46,624 bases of DNA from Solirubrobacteraceae bacterium (GTDB taxonomy: Bacteria; Actinomycetota; Thermoleophilia; Solirubrobacterales; Solirubrobacteraceae): the NCBI GenBank assembly GCA_030151725.1, contig JASLDD010000140.1, positions 1-46,624 on the forward strand, given 5' to 3'. The notes under the pieces were generated by a model that was given only the letters and a program-made list of their open reading frames with translations, made no database searches and had not been told where the DNA came from. Shown here piece by piece: positions 1 through 8,237 of the stretch (within the stretch, counting starts at the first letter, position 1; each line of letters starts with the position of its first letter). Position numbers and translations under genes: made by a program.

Positions 1-927
1 CCCGGTCAGCACGCAGACGATCTGCTCGGCGCCGTCGGTGCCGTACTTCAGCAGGCCGGCGACCGAAGCGGCCGACGCCGGCTCGCAGAACATCCCTTCG
101 CGCGAGGCGAGCAGCCGGTAGGCGGTGAGGATCTCCGCGTCGCTGACAACGCGGATCGCGCCGCGCGAATCGGTCGCCGCCGCCATCGCGTCCTCCCAGC
201 GCACCGGATTGCCGATCCGGATGGCGCTTGCAACGGTTTCCGGATGCTCGACACGATGGCCCAGCACGAGCGGTGCAGCGCCCTCAGCCTGAAATCCGAA
301 CAGTCGCGGCGAGGCGCCCATCTCACGAAAGCCACGCCAGTAGGAGGTGATGTTGCCGGCGTTGCCCACCGGGATGCACAGCGCTTCAAGCTCGCCGTCA
401 AGATCCTCGTGCAGCTCAAAGGCAGCCGTCTTCTGGCCTTCGATGCGGTAGTCGTTGACCGAGTTGACGAGCACGATCGGATGCGTGTCGGTTAGCTCGC
501 GCACGAGCGTCAACGCCTGGTCGAAGTTGCCGGCCAGCGAGATCACACGAGCGCCGTGCATCAGCGTCTGAGCCATCTTTCCGCGCGCGATCTTGCCCTC
601 GGGGACGATCACCGCGCACGTGATCCCCGCACGCGAGGCATAGGCGGCGGCGCTCGCGGCGGTGTTGCCCGTAGATGCGCAGATGACGGCTTGGGCGCCC
701 TCGCGCACGGCAGCGGTGACTGCACACGTCATGCCACGGTCCTTGAAAGAGCCCGTCGGGTTGGCGCCCTCGAGCTTCAGGCGCACAGTCGCACCAAGCA
801 TCTCCGACAGCACCGGCGCGCGCAACAGCGGCGTGGAGCCCTCCTGCAAGCTCACGATCCGATCGCCCGCGGCGAACGGCAGCCGCTCCCGGTAGCGTTC
901 GATCAGGGGCACATGGCTTCTGGTCAT
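1..927 (-). CDS. thrC: Threonine synthase, C-terminal end outside the window
   Basis: PLP enzyme converting O-phosphohomoserine to threonine in the cytosol. The first 309 codons are present and the frame is still open at base 1, so the gene is cut by the window edge; the family is usually about 350 residues. The PLP lysine is Lys62 in NPTGSFKDRG, followed by the conserved STGNTAAS segment (about 86-93) and the phosphate-binding PVGNAGN segment near residue 190. The ATG at 927 has AAGGAGG just upstream. It begins 16 bases after the hom stop, in the order lysA-hom-thrC, so it is the last visible gene of an aspartate-family operon. Identification is firm. Confidence 0.95.
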   Translation of the reverse strand, partial: MTRSHVPLIERYRERLPFAAGDRIVSLQEGSTPLLRAPVLSEMLGATVRLKLEGANPTGSFKDRGMTCAVTAAVREGAQAVICASTGNTAASAAAYASRAGITCAVIVPEGKIARGKMAQTLMHGARVISLAGNFDQALTLVRELTDTHPIVLVNSVNDYRIEGQKTAAFELHEDLDGELEALCIPVGNAGNITSYWRGFREMGASPRLFGFQAEGAAPLVLGHRVEHPETVASAIRIGNPVRWEDAMAAATDSRGAIRVVSDAEILTAYRLLASREGMFCEPASAASVAGLLKYGTDGAEQIVCVLTG

Positions 928-943
928 TGACAGCCTCCTTGGC

Positions 944-2191
944 TCATACGAACTCCTCTTCGATCACGCGGATGGTGCGCGGTGTGGAGCGCACGAAATC
1001 AAAGGCGCCAACCTGCTCGACGGCGCCCAGCATGCTCGACTCGAGTACCGGGTGGGTGACCATGACCAAGCGAGCGTGCTCGCGCAGGCCTCGCTGGACG
1101 ACCGACTTGATCGACACCCCATGGTCGCCGAGGACCTTTGTCACCGATGCAAGCACTCCCGGATGATCGGCTACGTCGAGGTGCAGGTAGAAGGCGCTGT
1201 GGACATCCTCCACGAGCGGCATCGCCAAAGGCGGGGCCGGTGGACGAGCGCCGCCGGTCATCACGCTGACCACATCACCCAACACGGCGCTTGCGGTCTG
1301 TCGTCCGCCGGCGCCCGGGCCCGACAGCGTGATCTCGGTAATCGTCTCGGACTCCACCGTTACGGCGTTGAAGGAGCCCGACACGCTCGCCAACGGATGC
1401 CCCGAATACAGGAAAGTCGGATAGACGCGAACCGACAGCCCACCCCCCAGCCGCTCCGCGGTTCCAATCAGCTTGAGGCTCAGACCCAGCTCGTGCGCGT
1501 ACTGCAGATCATCGGCATGAAGGTGCTCGATGCCCTCGTAGCGCACGTCGTCCAGATGGACCGGCGAGCCAAATGCCAGGCGCGCAAGGATCGCCATCTT
1601 GGCGGCCGCGTCGCGACCGCTCACATCGTCGCTCGGGTCGGCCTCGGCGTAGCCGCTGCGCTGCGCCTCGGCAAGCGCCTCCTCATAGCTCGAGCCCTGC
1701 GCCATCTCAGTGAGGATGAAGTTGGTGGTGCCGTTGACGATCCCGTGAATGCGCTCAATCGGTGTCGCCGACAGCGACTCCTCGAGCACTCGCACAACCG
1801 GCACCGTCCCTGCCACCGCGGCCTCGAAACGCAACCTCACATCGTGCGCGCGAGCCATTTCATAGAGCTCCTCGCCGTGCTGTGAGAGCAGTTGCTTGTT
1901 CGCGCTGACCACATGCTTGCCCATGCGCATGGCGCTCAGCAGATGTTCACGGGCCGGCTCCAGGCCGCCCATCACCTCGACGATCAGGTCCGCCTCGGCC
2001 ACAATCGCCTCGAAGTCGCCTTCCGTGCGTGTCAATACGCCGCTGATCACCGGCCGCAGGCCGTTGAAGCGCTCGATCTCATCCGCCCGCTCGGCGAGCA
2101 GCTCGGCAAACGCCGCGCCAACGGTGCCGTGGCCGAGCAGCCCGATATTGAAGGGGCGCGCCGAGGACACACGATTGCCCACCACGCTCAC
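944..2191 (-). CDS. hom: Homoserine dehydrogenase with C-terminal ACT domain
   Basis: NAD(P)H-dependent reduction of aspartate semialdehyde to homoserine, the branch step to threonine and methionine. The N-terminal Rossmann motif GLLGHGTVG lies at about residues 17-25, the catalytic/dimer region contains GRDAAAKMAILARLAFG, and the C-terminal part (about 335-410, HLDVADHPGVLASV) is an ACT domain for threonine feedback. Two starts compete: ATG at 2215, inside lysA, and GTG at 2191. GTG is preferred because AGGAGGAGG lies 5 bases before it and it starts 13 bases after the lysA stop; the ATG would give 8 more residues. The protein is 415 residues. Confidence 0.94.
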   Translation of the reverse strand: MSVVGNRVSSARPFNIGLLGHGTVGAAFAELLAERADEIERFNGLRPVISGVLTRTEGDFEAIVAEADLIVEVMGGLEPAREHLLSAMRMGKHVVSANKQLLSQHGEELYEMARAHDVRLRFEAAVAGTVPVVRVLEESLSATPIERIHGIVNGTTNFILTEMAQGSSYEEALAEAQRSGYAEADPSDDVSGRDAAAKMAILARLAFGSPVHLDDVRYEGIEHLHADDLQYAHELGLSLKLIGTAERLGGGLSVRVYPTFLYSGHPLASVSGSFNAVTVESETITEITLSGPGAGGRQTASAVLGDVVSVMTGGARPPAPPLAMPLVEDVHSAFYLHLDVADHPGVLASVTKVLGDHGVSIKSVVQRGLREHARLVMVTHPVLESSMLGAVEQVGAFDFVRSTPRTIRVIEEEFV

Positions 2192-2204
2192 CGCCTCCTC
2201 CTGC

Positions 2205-3491
2205 TTAGCGGACATCGCGCGCGGTTAGATCCTCGAAGCGCTCGCGTCTCACCACCACGCGCGCATCGCCGTCCTTGCAGAAGATCACCGGCGGACGGGG
2301 CACGCCGTTGTAGTTGTTGGCCATCGCGTACCCGTAAGCGCCCGTAGCGGGCGTCACGACTATGTCACCCGGCCGGGGGTCGTCGAGCAGCGCCTCACGC
2401 ACGATCACGTCGCCTGACTCGCAGTGCTTACCCGCCAACACACAGCTCGTGGAGCCACCAAAGCGGTCTGCCACGTGAGCCTCATAGACCGAGCCATAGA
2501 GCATCGGGCGCAGGTTGTCGGACATCCCCCCGTCCACAGCCACCCAGCGCGAGACGTTCTGCTTGACGCTCTCGACCGAGTACAGGGTCACGGCTGAGTT
2601 CGCGCACAGCGAGCGCCCTGGCTCGATCATCAGCCGCCGGCGGCCCATGCCGTTGGCCTCAGCCGCCGTCAGCACAGCCCCCACGTACTCCTCGATCGGC
2701 GGTGGAGCGGGCTGGTCCTCTGTGTAGGCCACCCCCAAGCCACCCCCGACGTCCCACACGGGGAACTCGCCCAGCTTGGCGAGCTCGGCGGCCTCACGGC
2801 GAAAAGGCTCCATGCTCAACAGCTGGGAGCCAATGTGCGCGTGCAGACCCTTCAGCTCGAGCCCCTCCACCCGCTGCACCCGCGCAATCGCCTCGGTCGC
2901 ATCGGCCATGGAGAAGCCGAACTTGGAGTCCGCTTGGCCGGTTGAGATCTTCTCGTGGGTATCGCCCCTCACGTCCGGCGTGACGCGCACCAGCACCGGT
3001 TGACCGTCTGCGCGATCTGCCAGTGCGCCTTCGCCGACAAGCGCCTGGAGGCGGGCGATCTCGTCGAAGTTGTCGATCACGATCAAGCCCAGCCCATGGC
3101 GCAGCGCCATGCGCAGCTCCGCCTCGGACTTGGCGTTGCCGTGCATGACGATCCGCTCCGGCGCGAAGCCCGCGGCCAGCGCCAGGTGCATCTCGCCGCC
3201 GGAGGCCACATCGCACCACAGGCCCTCCTGAGCGAACAGCTCGAGCACGGCGCTGCACGGGAACGCCTTGGAGGCGAACACCACGTGGAAGTCGGGATGA
3301 CCCCCGTCGTGCCCCGCCTGCACGAAGGCGCGGGCGCCGGCGCGCAGGTCGTCCTCGGCCACCACATAGGCCGGCGTCCCGAACTCGCGGGCCAGCTCGA
3401 TCGTGTCGCAACCGCCGACCTCAAGAGCACCGCGCTCGTTGAGGCGGCTGGCAAGTGGGAACGCGCGTGAGAGTCTCGTGCCGGTGACCAT
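2205..3491 (-). CDS. lysA: Diaminopimelate decarboxylase
   Basis: PLP-dependent decarboxylation of meso-diaminopimelate to lysine, the last step of lysine synthesis. 428 residues, normal for the family. The PLP lysine is Lys75 in VVFASKAF; the HIGSQL segment and the GGGLGV glycine loop bind the cofactor phosphate, and the active-site CESGD motif is near residue 345. The frame is open further upstream (to 3551), but the ATG at 3491 gives the family N-terminus and lies 22 bases after the lgt stop. The gene sits between lgt and hom on one probable transcript. Confidence 0.95.
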   Translation of the reverse strand: MVTGTRLSRAFPLASRLNERGALEVGGCDTIELAREFGTPAYVVAEDDLRAGARAFVQAGHDGGHPDFHVVFASKAFPCSAVLELFAQEGLWCDVASGGEMHLALAAGFAPERIVMHGNAKSEAELRMALRHGLGLIVIDNFDEIARLQALVGEGALADRADGQPVLVRVTPDVRGDTHEKISTGQADSKFGFSMADATEAIARVQRVEGLELKGLHAHIGSQLLSMEPFRREAAELAKLGEFPVWDVGGGLGVAYTEDQPAPPPIEEYVGAVLTAAEANGMGRRRLMIEPGRSLCANSAVTLYSVESVKQNVSRWVAVDGGMSDNLRPMLYGSVYEAHVADRFGGSTSCVLAGKHCESGDVIVREALLDDPRPGDIVVTPATGAYGYAMANNYNGVPRPPVIFCKDGDARVVVRRERFEDLTARDVR

Positions 3492-3513
3492 GGCGGGGAT
3501 TATCGCTCGCCGT

Positions 3514-4287
3514 CTAAGCCGTCGTCGGACGCAGTGCGCGGGCGCCGCCACGGCGCACCATCACGGCCAGCCACACCAGGCCGATTGCCAGCAGCGCGAG
3601 GCTCTCCAGTTGCGGCGCCGTCAGTCCCGCCACAACCTCTTTGTTGCGGCGGATGAACTCCACCAGGAACCGCTCCAGGCCGCTGCCGACGAGATACAGG
3701 GCGAACACCACTCCCGGACGCACGCGGTCGCGCAACCTCCACAGCGCGTAGGCAACCAGGCACATCGCCACCGTCTCGTATATCGGCGTCGGCTGCACCC
3801 GTACGCCCGCCGGCGTCGGCAGCGTTCCGTGGGGGTAGCCCATCGCCCAGGGCAGACTGGAGCGGATCCCGTAGTCGCCGTCGCCTGAGACCTGACAACC
3901 GATGCGCCCGATCGCATAGCCCAGCGCAAGCGCCGTTGCGCACATGTCGAACATCCGTAGTTCGAGCACCTTGCGCCAGCGCATCCATCCGATCACCCCA
4001 ATAGCGCCGCCGATCGCGCCTCCGTACCAAACGAGCCCCGAGCCCGAGAACACGCTGCCGATGAGGTCGTGCTTGACCTGGTCGTAGTTCTGGATGAGGT
4101 AATAGCCGCGCGCGCCGATCACACCGCCGAGCAGCGCAGCGAAGGTGATCTCATAAGACCAGTCGACAGGCTTTTCCAGCTCGCGCAGCCGCCGCGCGAC
4201 GAGCGCGCCACACGCCAGGAAGCCCAGCGCGAACATGACCCCGAAGGTCTTGATCGAGATGCCGAGCAGGTGGATTTCGGGCTTCAT
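3514..4287 (-). CDS. lgt: Prolipoprotein diacylglyceryl transferase
   Basis: Integral membrane enzyme that moves diacylglycerol from phosphatidylglycerol to the lipobox cysteine of prolipoproteins. 257 residues with about seven hydrophobic segments. The family signature is seen as GRIGCQVSGDGDYG, followed by PTPIYET and the late RFLVEFIRRNKE motif. The frame is open to 5211 on this strand, but that part is the shadow of htpX; the ATG at 4287 gives the usual MKPEI-type start. It is divergent from htpX with a 75-bp gap. The lipoprotein at 8238 is a plausible substrate. Confidence 0.94.
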   Translation of the reverse strand: MKPEIHLLGISIKTFGVMFALGFLACGALVARRLRELEKPVDWSYEITFAALLGGVIGARGYYLIQNYDQVKHDLIGSVFSGSGLVWYGGAIGGAIGVIGWMRWRKVLELRMFDMCATALALGYAIGRIGCQVSGDGDYGIRSSLPWAMGYPHGTLPTPAGVRVQPTPIYETVAMCLVAYALWRLRDRVRPGVVFALYLVGSGLERFLVEFIRRNKEVVAGLTAPQLESLALLAIGLVWLAVMVRRGGARALRPTTA

Positions 4288-4362
4288 GGAGTCTTGGCGC
4301 AGAGCATCGGATCCCTGCGGCACTTTAGGGCACTCGTATCTAGGTCTGCGACAATCCGCACC

Positions 4363-5277
4363 ATGGCCTCCAAACGGTCCAATTTCGGCAAGGACACCGG
4401 TCTGCAGGCACGGATGGTGCTGACGCTGTTCCTGTTGGGGCTCGTCTACGTGGTGTTCGTGGGGGTCCTGTTCGCGGTCGGCGCCAGCGCCGGGTTGATC
4501 GTGATCGTGGCCGTGGTCCTGCTGCTCGTGCAGCTGTTCGGCTCGGACAAGCTCGCCATGGGCAGCCTGGGCGTCAAGGAGGTCTCTCCCGCCCAGGAGC
4601 CGGAGCTGCACGGGATCATCGAGCGTCTGTGCGTACAAGCGGATATCCCCAAGCCGCGGGTGTGCGTGATGGAGACCTCGATGCCCAACGCCTTCGCGAT
4701 GGGGCGCTCGCAGAAGTCCACCACGGTGTGCGCCACGCGCGGGATCCTCGACATGCTCTCCCCTGCTGAGCTCGAAGGCGTGATGGCACACGAGATCACC
4801 CATGTGGTCAACCGCGACGTGATGGTTATGACGCTCGCCAGCTTCTTCGCCACGCTCGCCTCTCTGATCATCCAGTTCTCGTTCTTCTTCGGGGGGGGCT
4901 TCGGCGGCGGCTACGGCCGCGACCGCGAAAGCGAGCAGGCCATCGAGTACGTGCTTCTGGTGTCCGTCTTGGTCTACGCCATCTCCTTCGTCCTGCTCAG
5001 AGCCCTCTCTCGCTATCGCGAGTTTGCGGCCGACCGTGGATCCGCCGTGCTCACTGGGCGCCCCAGCGCGCTTGCCTCTGCGCTCTTGAAGATCAGCGGC
5101 GCCATCGAGCGCGTCCCCAGCCAGGACCTGCGCACGGCCGAAGGGATGAGCGCTTTCTTCATCATCCCGGCCCGCACCAAGAAGTCGCTGATGAACATCT
5201 TCGCCGACCACCCTCCGCTCGAGCAGCGTCTTGCGGCTCTCGAGCGCCTGGAGTCCCAGCTCCAGGGCGCGGCCTGA
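4363..5277 (+). CDS. htpX: HtpX-like membrane zinc metalloprotease
   Basis: Inner-membrane M48 metalloprotease for quality control of membrane proteins under stress. 304 residues. Two N-terminal membrane segments (about 17-60), zinc motif HEITH at 143-147, third ligand Glu220 in REFAADR, and two more hydrophobic stretches (155-180, 196-213) separated by a glycine-rich loop. The frame is open from 4069, but the upstream part overlaps lgt in antisense; the ATG at 4363 fits the family start. It is followed after 8 bases by pspAB, and facing it are pspA-pspAA; this four-gene association is known from Actinobacteria, so a role in the envelope-stress response is likely. Confidence 0.93.
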   Translation: MASKRSNFGKDTGLQARMVLTLFLLGLVYVVFVGVLFAVGASAGLIVIVAVVLLLVQLFGSDKLAMGSLGVKEVSPAQEPELHGIIERLCVQADIPKPRVCVMETSMPNAFAMGRSQKSTTVCATRGILDMLSPAELEGVMAHEITHVVNRDVMVMTLASFFATLASLIIQFSFFFGGGFGGGYGRDRESEQAIEYVLLVSVLVYAISFVLLRALSRYREFAADRGSAVLTGRPSALASALLKISGAIERVPSQDLRTAEGMSAFFIIPARTKKSLMNIFADHPPLEQRLAALERLESQLQGAA

Positions 5278-5285
5278 CCTCGCTC

Positions 5286-5876
5286 GTGGGCCTGCGCGAC
5301 ATCCTCACGGGGCGCCACTCCGTCAAGGGCCCGGCGCCCGATCGCCTGTTCGCGATCTCCACCGCCTACATAACGCTCGAGTCCGAGCACCAGATCAAGC
5401 CTGCCGGCACCGCGGCCATCGTCTTCCAAGCGCTCGCCACGAGCGAGTTCGAAGCCACACTGCGCGACATGGAAGAAGTGGTCACGGCCACGGGCGGCGA
5501 GAGCGGCACGAAAGTCTCCACCCAGGACGACAGCTACGGCTATCGCTGGATGGTGTTGCGCAACGCCGAGGGCACGCCCAGCGTCGAAGACCTGGCCGTC
5601 GGCATCAACGCGGTCTCCAGCTCCATCGAGACGGCAGGGCATGGCGAGCGCCTGCTGTGCGCTGTGTTCGCCTTCACCGACGCGCAAGGCCGGCGCATCT
5701 ACTTCATCTACAACTACAAGCGCGGGTTCTGGTACCCCTTCGTCCCCGCCGTGGGCGCAGGACAGCAGGAACGCTCCACCGAGCGAGAGCTTCAGATCAA
5801 GGCCCAGATGGCCGCCGAACTCCCTATCGAGCCGGAACTGGAGCGCTGGTTTCCCTTGTGGGGCATACCGATCTAG
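5286..5876 (+). CDS. pspAB: PspA-associated protein PspAB
   Basis: 196 residues with a GTG start 8 bases after htpX, so almost certainly co-transcribed. It matches what I know of the PspAB family: a soluble protein with a conserved middle (YGYRWMVL, about residues 80-90) and a C-terminal FIYNYKRGFWYPF segment ending in a short Pro-rich tail. The family is found beside HtpX, PspA and PspAA in Actinobacteria; its biochemical role is not established. Assignment rests on sequence pattern and on pspA/pspAA being the facing operon. No signal peptide or membrane segment is visible. Confidence 0.82.
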   Translation: MGLRDILTGRHSVKGPAPDRLFAISTAYITLESEHQIKPAGTAAIVFQALATSEFEATLRDMEEVVTATGGESGTKVSTQDDSYGYRWMVLRNAEGTPSVEDLAVGINAVSSSIETAGHGERLLCAVFAFTDAQGRRIYFIYNYKRGFWYPFVPAVGAGQQERSTERELQIKAQMAAELPIEPELERWFPLWGIPI

Positions 5877-5910
5877 AGTCGGCTGGGGCTCGACACACCA
5901 CGGTCCCTCG

Positions 5911-6053
5911 TCAGTGATGTTCTCTCCGTGGTGACTGCTGTATCGCTATCGCTATACAGCGTCTGTCGGGAATGACACTCACGGGCAGTCAGTGATGTTC
6001 CCTCCGCGACTGCTGTGACACCATCGCTATACAGCGTTCGCAAGGAGAGACAT
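5911..6053. repeat. Two tandem copies of an intergenic palindromic repeat
   Basis: Two copies offset by 78 bases (starting at 5911 and 5989) lie between the convergent pspAB and pspAA genes. Each starts TCAGTGATGTTC(T/C)CTCC, then a dyad: copy 1 CTGCTGTAT (5935-5943) with ATACAGCG (5954-5961); copy 2 CTGCTGT (6010-6016) with ATACAGCG (6029-6036). Copy 2 ends with GGAGAGACAT (6043-6052), the inverse of its opening arm, so there are nested outer and inner inverted repeats. Related copies are at 14798-14857 and 39248-39401. Confidence 0.8.
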
Positions 6054-6074
6054 ATTTCCCTCGCCCAGCCGCCA

Positions 6075-6095
6075 GTCGCCCCATAGGGCGGCGAC
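6075..6095. terminator. Hairpin between convergent operons
   Basis: GTCGCC (6075-6080) pairs with GGCGAC (6090-6095), with extra C/G pairs possible inside, just beyond the pspAA stop codon. It lies where transcripts of pspAB and pspAA meet and could end either, but no clear U tract follows on either strand. Confidence 0.35.
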
Positions 6096-6097
6096 GC

Positions 6098-6376
6098 CTA
6101 ATCGGGAATCAAGCCCTCCCCGGTGAAGTCCTTGCCTGCCTCCGCAAAGGTGATGTCGGCGGGCGGGATGATCACGTCCGATCCCTCCAGATCGTCGTCG
6201 GGGACCACCTGGCCCTCGCTGCGCACGTAGTCGAGCACCGCTGCAAACGCATCCGGGAAACCGCCTTCGTCTCCCCCTTCGACGACTGCCACGACGGCGT
6301 TCTCGAGCTCGTTGAGCCGCGCGGCGTCATCGTCGGAGAGCCGATACTGGCCCTCCCCTGAGATCCGCACGATCAT
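6098..6376 (-). CDS. pspAA: PspA-associated protein PspAA
   Basis: 92 residues, acidic, single small domain beginning MIVRISGEGQYRLSD, typical of the PspAA family that accompanies PspA in Actinobacteria, Chloroflexi and Archaea. Its ATG overlaps the pspA stop by four bases (ATGA, 6373-6376), so translation is probably coupled. The family is thought to interact with or regulate PspA; the mechanism is not settled. No membrane segment is seen. Confidence 0.85.
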   Translation of the reverse strand: MIVRISGEGQYRLSDDDAARLNELENAVVAVVEGGDEGGFPDAFAAVLDYVRSEGQVVPDDDLEGSDVIIPPADITFAEAGKDFTGEGLIPD

Positions 6377-7161
6377 GCCGCGCCACTCTCGCTCGGCGAT
6401 GCAGGCTGCTCGCCCTGAGCGGCGATCTGCGGGGCCTCCGGCGCCGCGCTTCCCTGCCCGAGTTCGCCCTTCATCTTGGCAAGCTCGTCATCCACCGCAG
6501 GCTGACTCGAGAGCTGCTTGAGCTGACGGTCGATGTCGTCTTCGCCACCGCCAAGCTGGGTGATGTCGTCGAACGTGCCCGCCGCTTCGAGCTCTGAGAC
6601 GGCATCCGCGCGGGCTTTCATGTTTTCGGTCTTGTCGACCGCACGCTGCATCGCAAGCCCCACATCGGCCATCTGCTCGCCCACTCCCGTGGCGGCCTCT
6701 GAGATGCGCACCTGGGCCTCGGCGGCGGAGTACTGCGCCTTGATGACCTCCTTCTTGGTGCGGAAGGCTTCGATCTTGGCGCGCAGTTTCTGCTCTGAGT
6801 CGGTCAGCTTCTGCTGCTGGTCTTCAAGTTCTGTGACCTGTGTGTCGAGGCCCTGCAGCTCGGTCTGAGCGACGTTCTTGCGTTCCAGAGCCGTCCTCGC
6901 GAGATCCTCGTTGCCGGCCGCCAGCGCCTGGCGCGCCTGCGTGTCGAGCTTGACCACGCTCTGCTGAAGCGAGCTCTCCTGCATCTGCAGGCGCTTCTTG
7001 GCCGTCACCACGTCGGCGATGCCCTTCTTGACGTTCTGCAGCTGTTCGACCTGCTTCTGGTAGCTGTAGTCCAGGGTCTCAGCCGGGTCTTCAGCACGAT
7101 CCAGCAGTTTGGAGACCTTGGCCTTCACGACGGTAGACATGCGCCCGGTCAGGCCGGCCAT
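6373..7161 (-). CDS. pspA: PspA/IM30 (Vipp1) family protein
   Basis: Peripheral membrane protein of the ESCRT-III-like PspA/Vipp1 superfamily that coats and stabilises the inner leaflet under stress. 262 residues, almost entirely charged coiled coil (about 25-215), with the family N-terminal region VVKAKVSKLLDRAEDPAE and the QKQVEQLQNVKKGIADVVTAKK stretch. The C-terminal 40 residues are low-complexity Ala/Pro/Glu. The ATG at 7161 follows AGGAGG with good spacing. There is no PspF-type activator nearby, in line with actinobacterial Psp systems, which use other regulators. Confidence 0.92.
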   Translation of the reverse strand: MAGLTGRMSTVVKAKVSKLLDRAEDPAETLDYSYQKQVEQLQNVKKGIADVVTAKKRLQMQESSLQQSVVKLDTQARQALAAGNEDLARTALERKNVAQTELQGLDTQVTELEDQQQKLTDSEQKLRAKIEAFRTKKEVIKAQYSAAEAQVRISEAATGVGEQMADVGLAMQRAVDKTENMKARADAVSELEAAGTFDDITQLGGGEDDIDRQLKQLSSQPAVDDELAKMKGELGQGSAAPEAPQIAAQGEQPASPSESGAA

Positions 7162-7240
7162 CTGATCCTCCTATTGCGTTTCCACGGGTGGCCGATGGGG
7201 TTCTCGGCCGACGACCTCAAGCGTAGCCGACCTGGAGCGT

Positions 7241-7993
7241 TCAGAAGCCCAGCGGGTGGCGAACCGTGAAACCCGAGTTGGCCGGTCGCAGCGGCCGCCA
7301 CCTCGGACCCTGCTGATCGGAGGGGTCGTCAGCCGCGCTCGTGTCGAGACGCAAGCCCGCCACCGTCATGTAGGCGTGCCCGCCGTTGGCGAAGATCGTG
7401 ACCCAGCGTCCGGCGCCGTGCGATCCCCAGCTCATCATTTCCGAGGAGTCCATCGGCGTCGTGATCAGGCTCGCACCGTGAAGCGCGAAGGAGACCGTTC
7501 CCGAGCAGTCGTAGCCGGGTGAGGTGAAAGAGGCGTGTCCGCCGCCGTAGATGTAGGGGAGCCCGATGATCTGGTTGGCGGCCCAGATGATCTGCTGGAC
7601 GGATTCCGGAGCGGACATCGGCGCGGCCGCCAGGCCGGCGACATAGCGAGCCTGCGTGCCCGGGACGAGCAGATCGGGCTGGACGTCCGCGGTCACACCC
7701 ACCGGGCTGCCGCCGGTTTCGCCGCTGGCAGTGCCCGCCGGGGTCAGCGGCTGGTAGGGCACGACTTCGCCCGTGGCCGTCTTCTCGTATACGGGGCCGC
7801 TGTAGGCGACGCTCCGGGAGCGGGACGTGACCGGCCACAGGCGAACAGCCGGTTTGGGAGTAGCGGTCGTCGGAGCGGTGGCTGCGGGGGCTGTCGCAGA
7901 CGCTCCTCCGGTGCTGGCGGCCAGGGCGCTCGGCGCTCCAAGGGCCACGGCAAACAAGCTGCACACAACTGCGCTGGGAATAGATACCCGCAA
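7241..7993 (-). CDS. Secreted NlpC/P60 cell-wall hydrolase under riboswitch control
   Basis: 250-residue exported peptidase. Signal peptide at about 1-26 (hydrophobic SAVVCSLFAVALG, cut near ALAAS), an Ala/Thr/Pro-rich linker, then a C-terminal NlpC/P60 domain: catalytic Cys163 in YDCSG and His206 in GGHAYM, preceded by LPYIYGG. This family cleaves peptidoglycan stem-peptide bonds. The frame is open to 8125, but that stretch is the riboswitch. TTG at 7993 is preferred: AAAGAGG lies 9 bases upstream and it yields a proper signal peptide; another TTG at 8002 has no spacing. Control by c-di-AMP follows from the leader. Confidence 0.86.
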   Translation of the reverse strand: MRVSIPSAVVCSLFAVALGAPSALAASTGGASATAPAATAPTTATPKPAVRLWPVTSRSRSVAYSGPVYEKTATGEVVPYQPLTPAGTASGETGGSPVGVTADVQPDLLVPGTQARYVAGLAAAPMSAPESVQQIIWAANQIIGLPYIYGGGHASFTSPGYDCSGTVSFALHGASLITTPMDSSEMMSWGSHGAGRWVTIFANGGHAYMTVAGLRLDTSAADDPSDQQGPRWRPLRPANSGFTVRHPLGF

Positions 7994-8004
7994 AACAAAC
8001 AACC

Positions 8005-8140
8005 TCTTTCGTCGGCCTGCGGGGTTAGCTGACGGGCTAGCGCTGAAAGAGCCTGCGCTTCTCGCGGTCCTACCGCGGGATTCGCCCCAACAACTTGGGT
8101 CCCCCGTTCCCTGACACCTGGTCAAGGACTCGGCGTTCGC
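8005..8140 (-). ncRNA. Cyclic di-AMP riboswitch (ydaO/yuaA type)
   Basis: Read on the minus strand, this leader carries the conserved blocks of the ydaO class in order: CGCCGAGTCC (from 8133), GGAACGGGGGACCCA, TTGGGGCGAATCCC, GGTAGGACC, and the 3' hallmark CCCGTCAGCTAACC followed by CCGCAGGC. The last block ends shortly before the Shine-Dalgarno of the NlpC/P60 gene. In Actinobacteria this class commonly turns off cell-wall hydrolase genes when c-di-AMP is high. The c-di-AMP synthase gene disA is in the same window at 42131-43249. Boundaries are approximate. Confidence 0.88.
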
Positions 8141-8237
8141 GTGGGCACGCTAGCAAAGTGCAATGACGCTTGCATTGGTTGACAGCCTTTTCCCGCGTTC
8201 TCCCCGCAAATGCCGGGAATCGCTAGTGTCCCCGCAC

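Noticed and set aside
8179..8184. TTGACA box as promoter of the lipoprotein gene
   Set aside because: No -10-like hexamer at a 16-18 base spacing.
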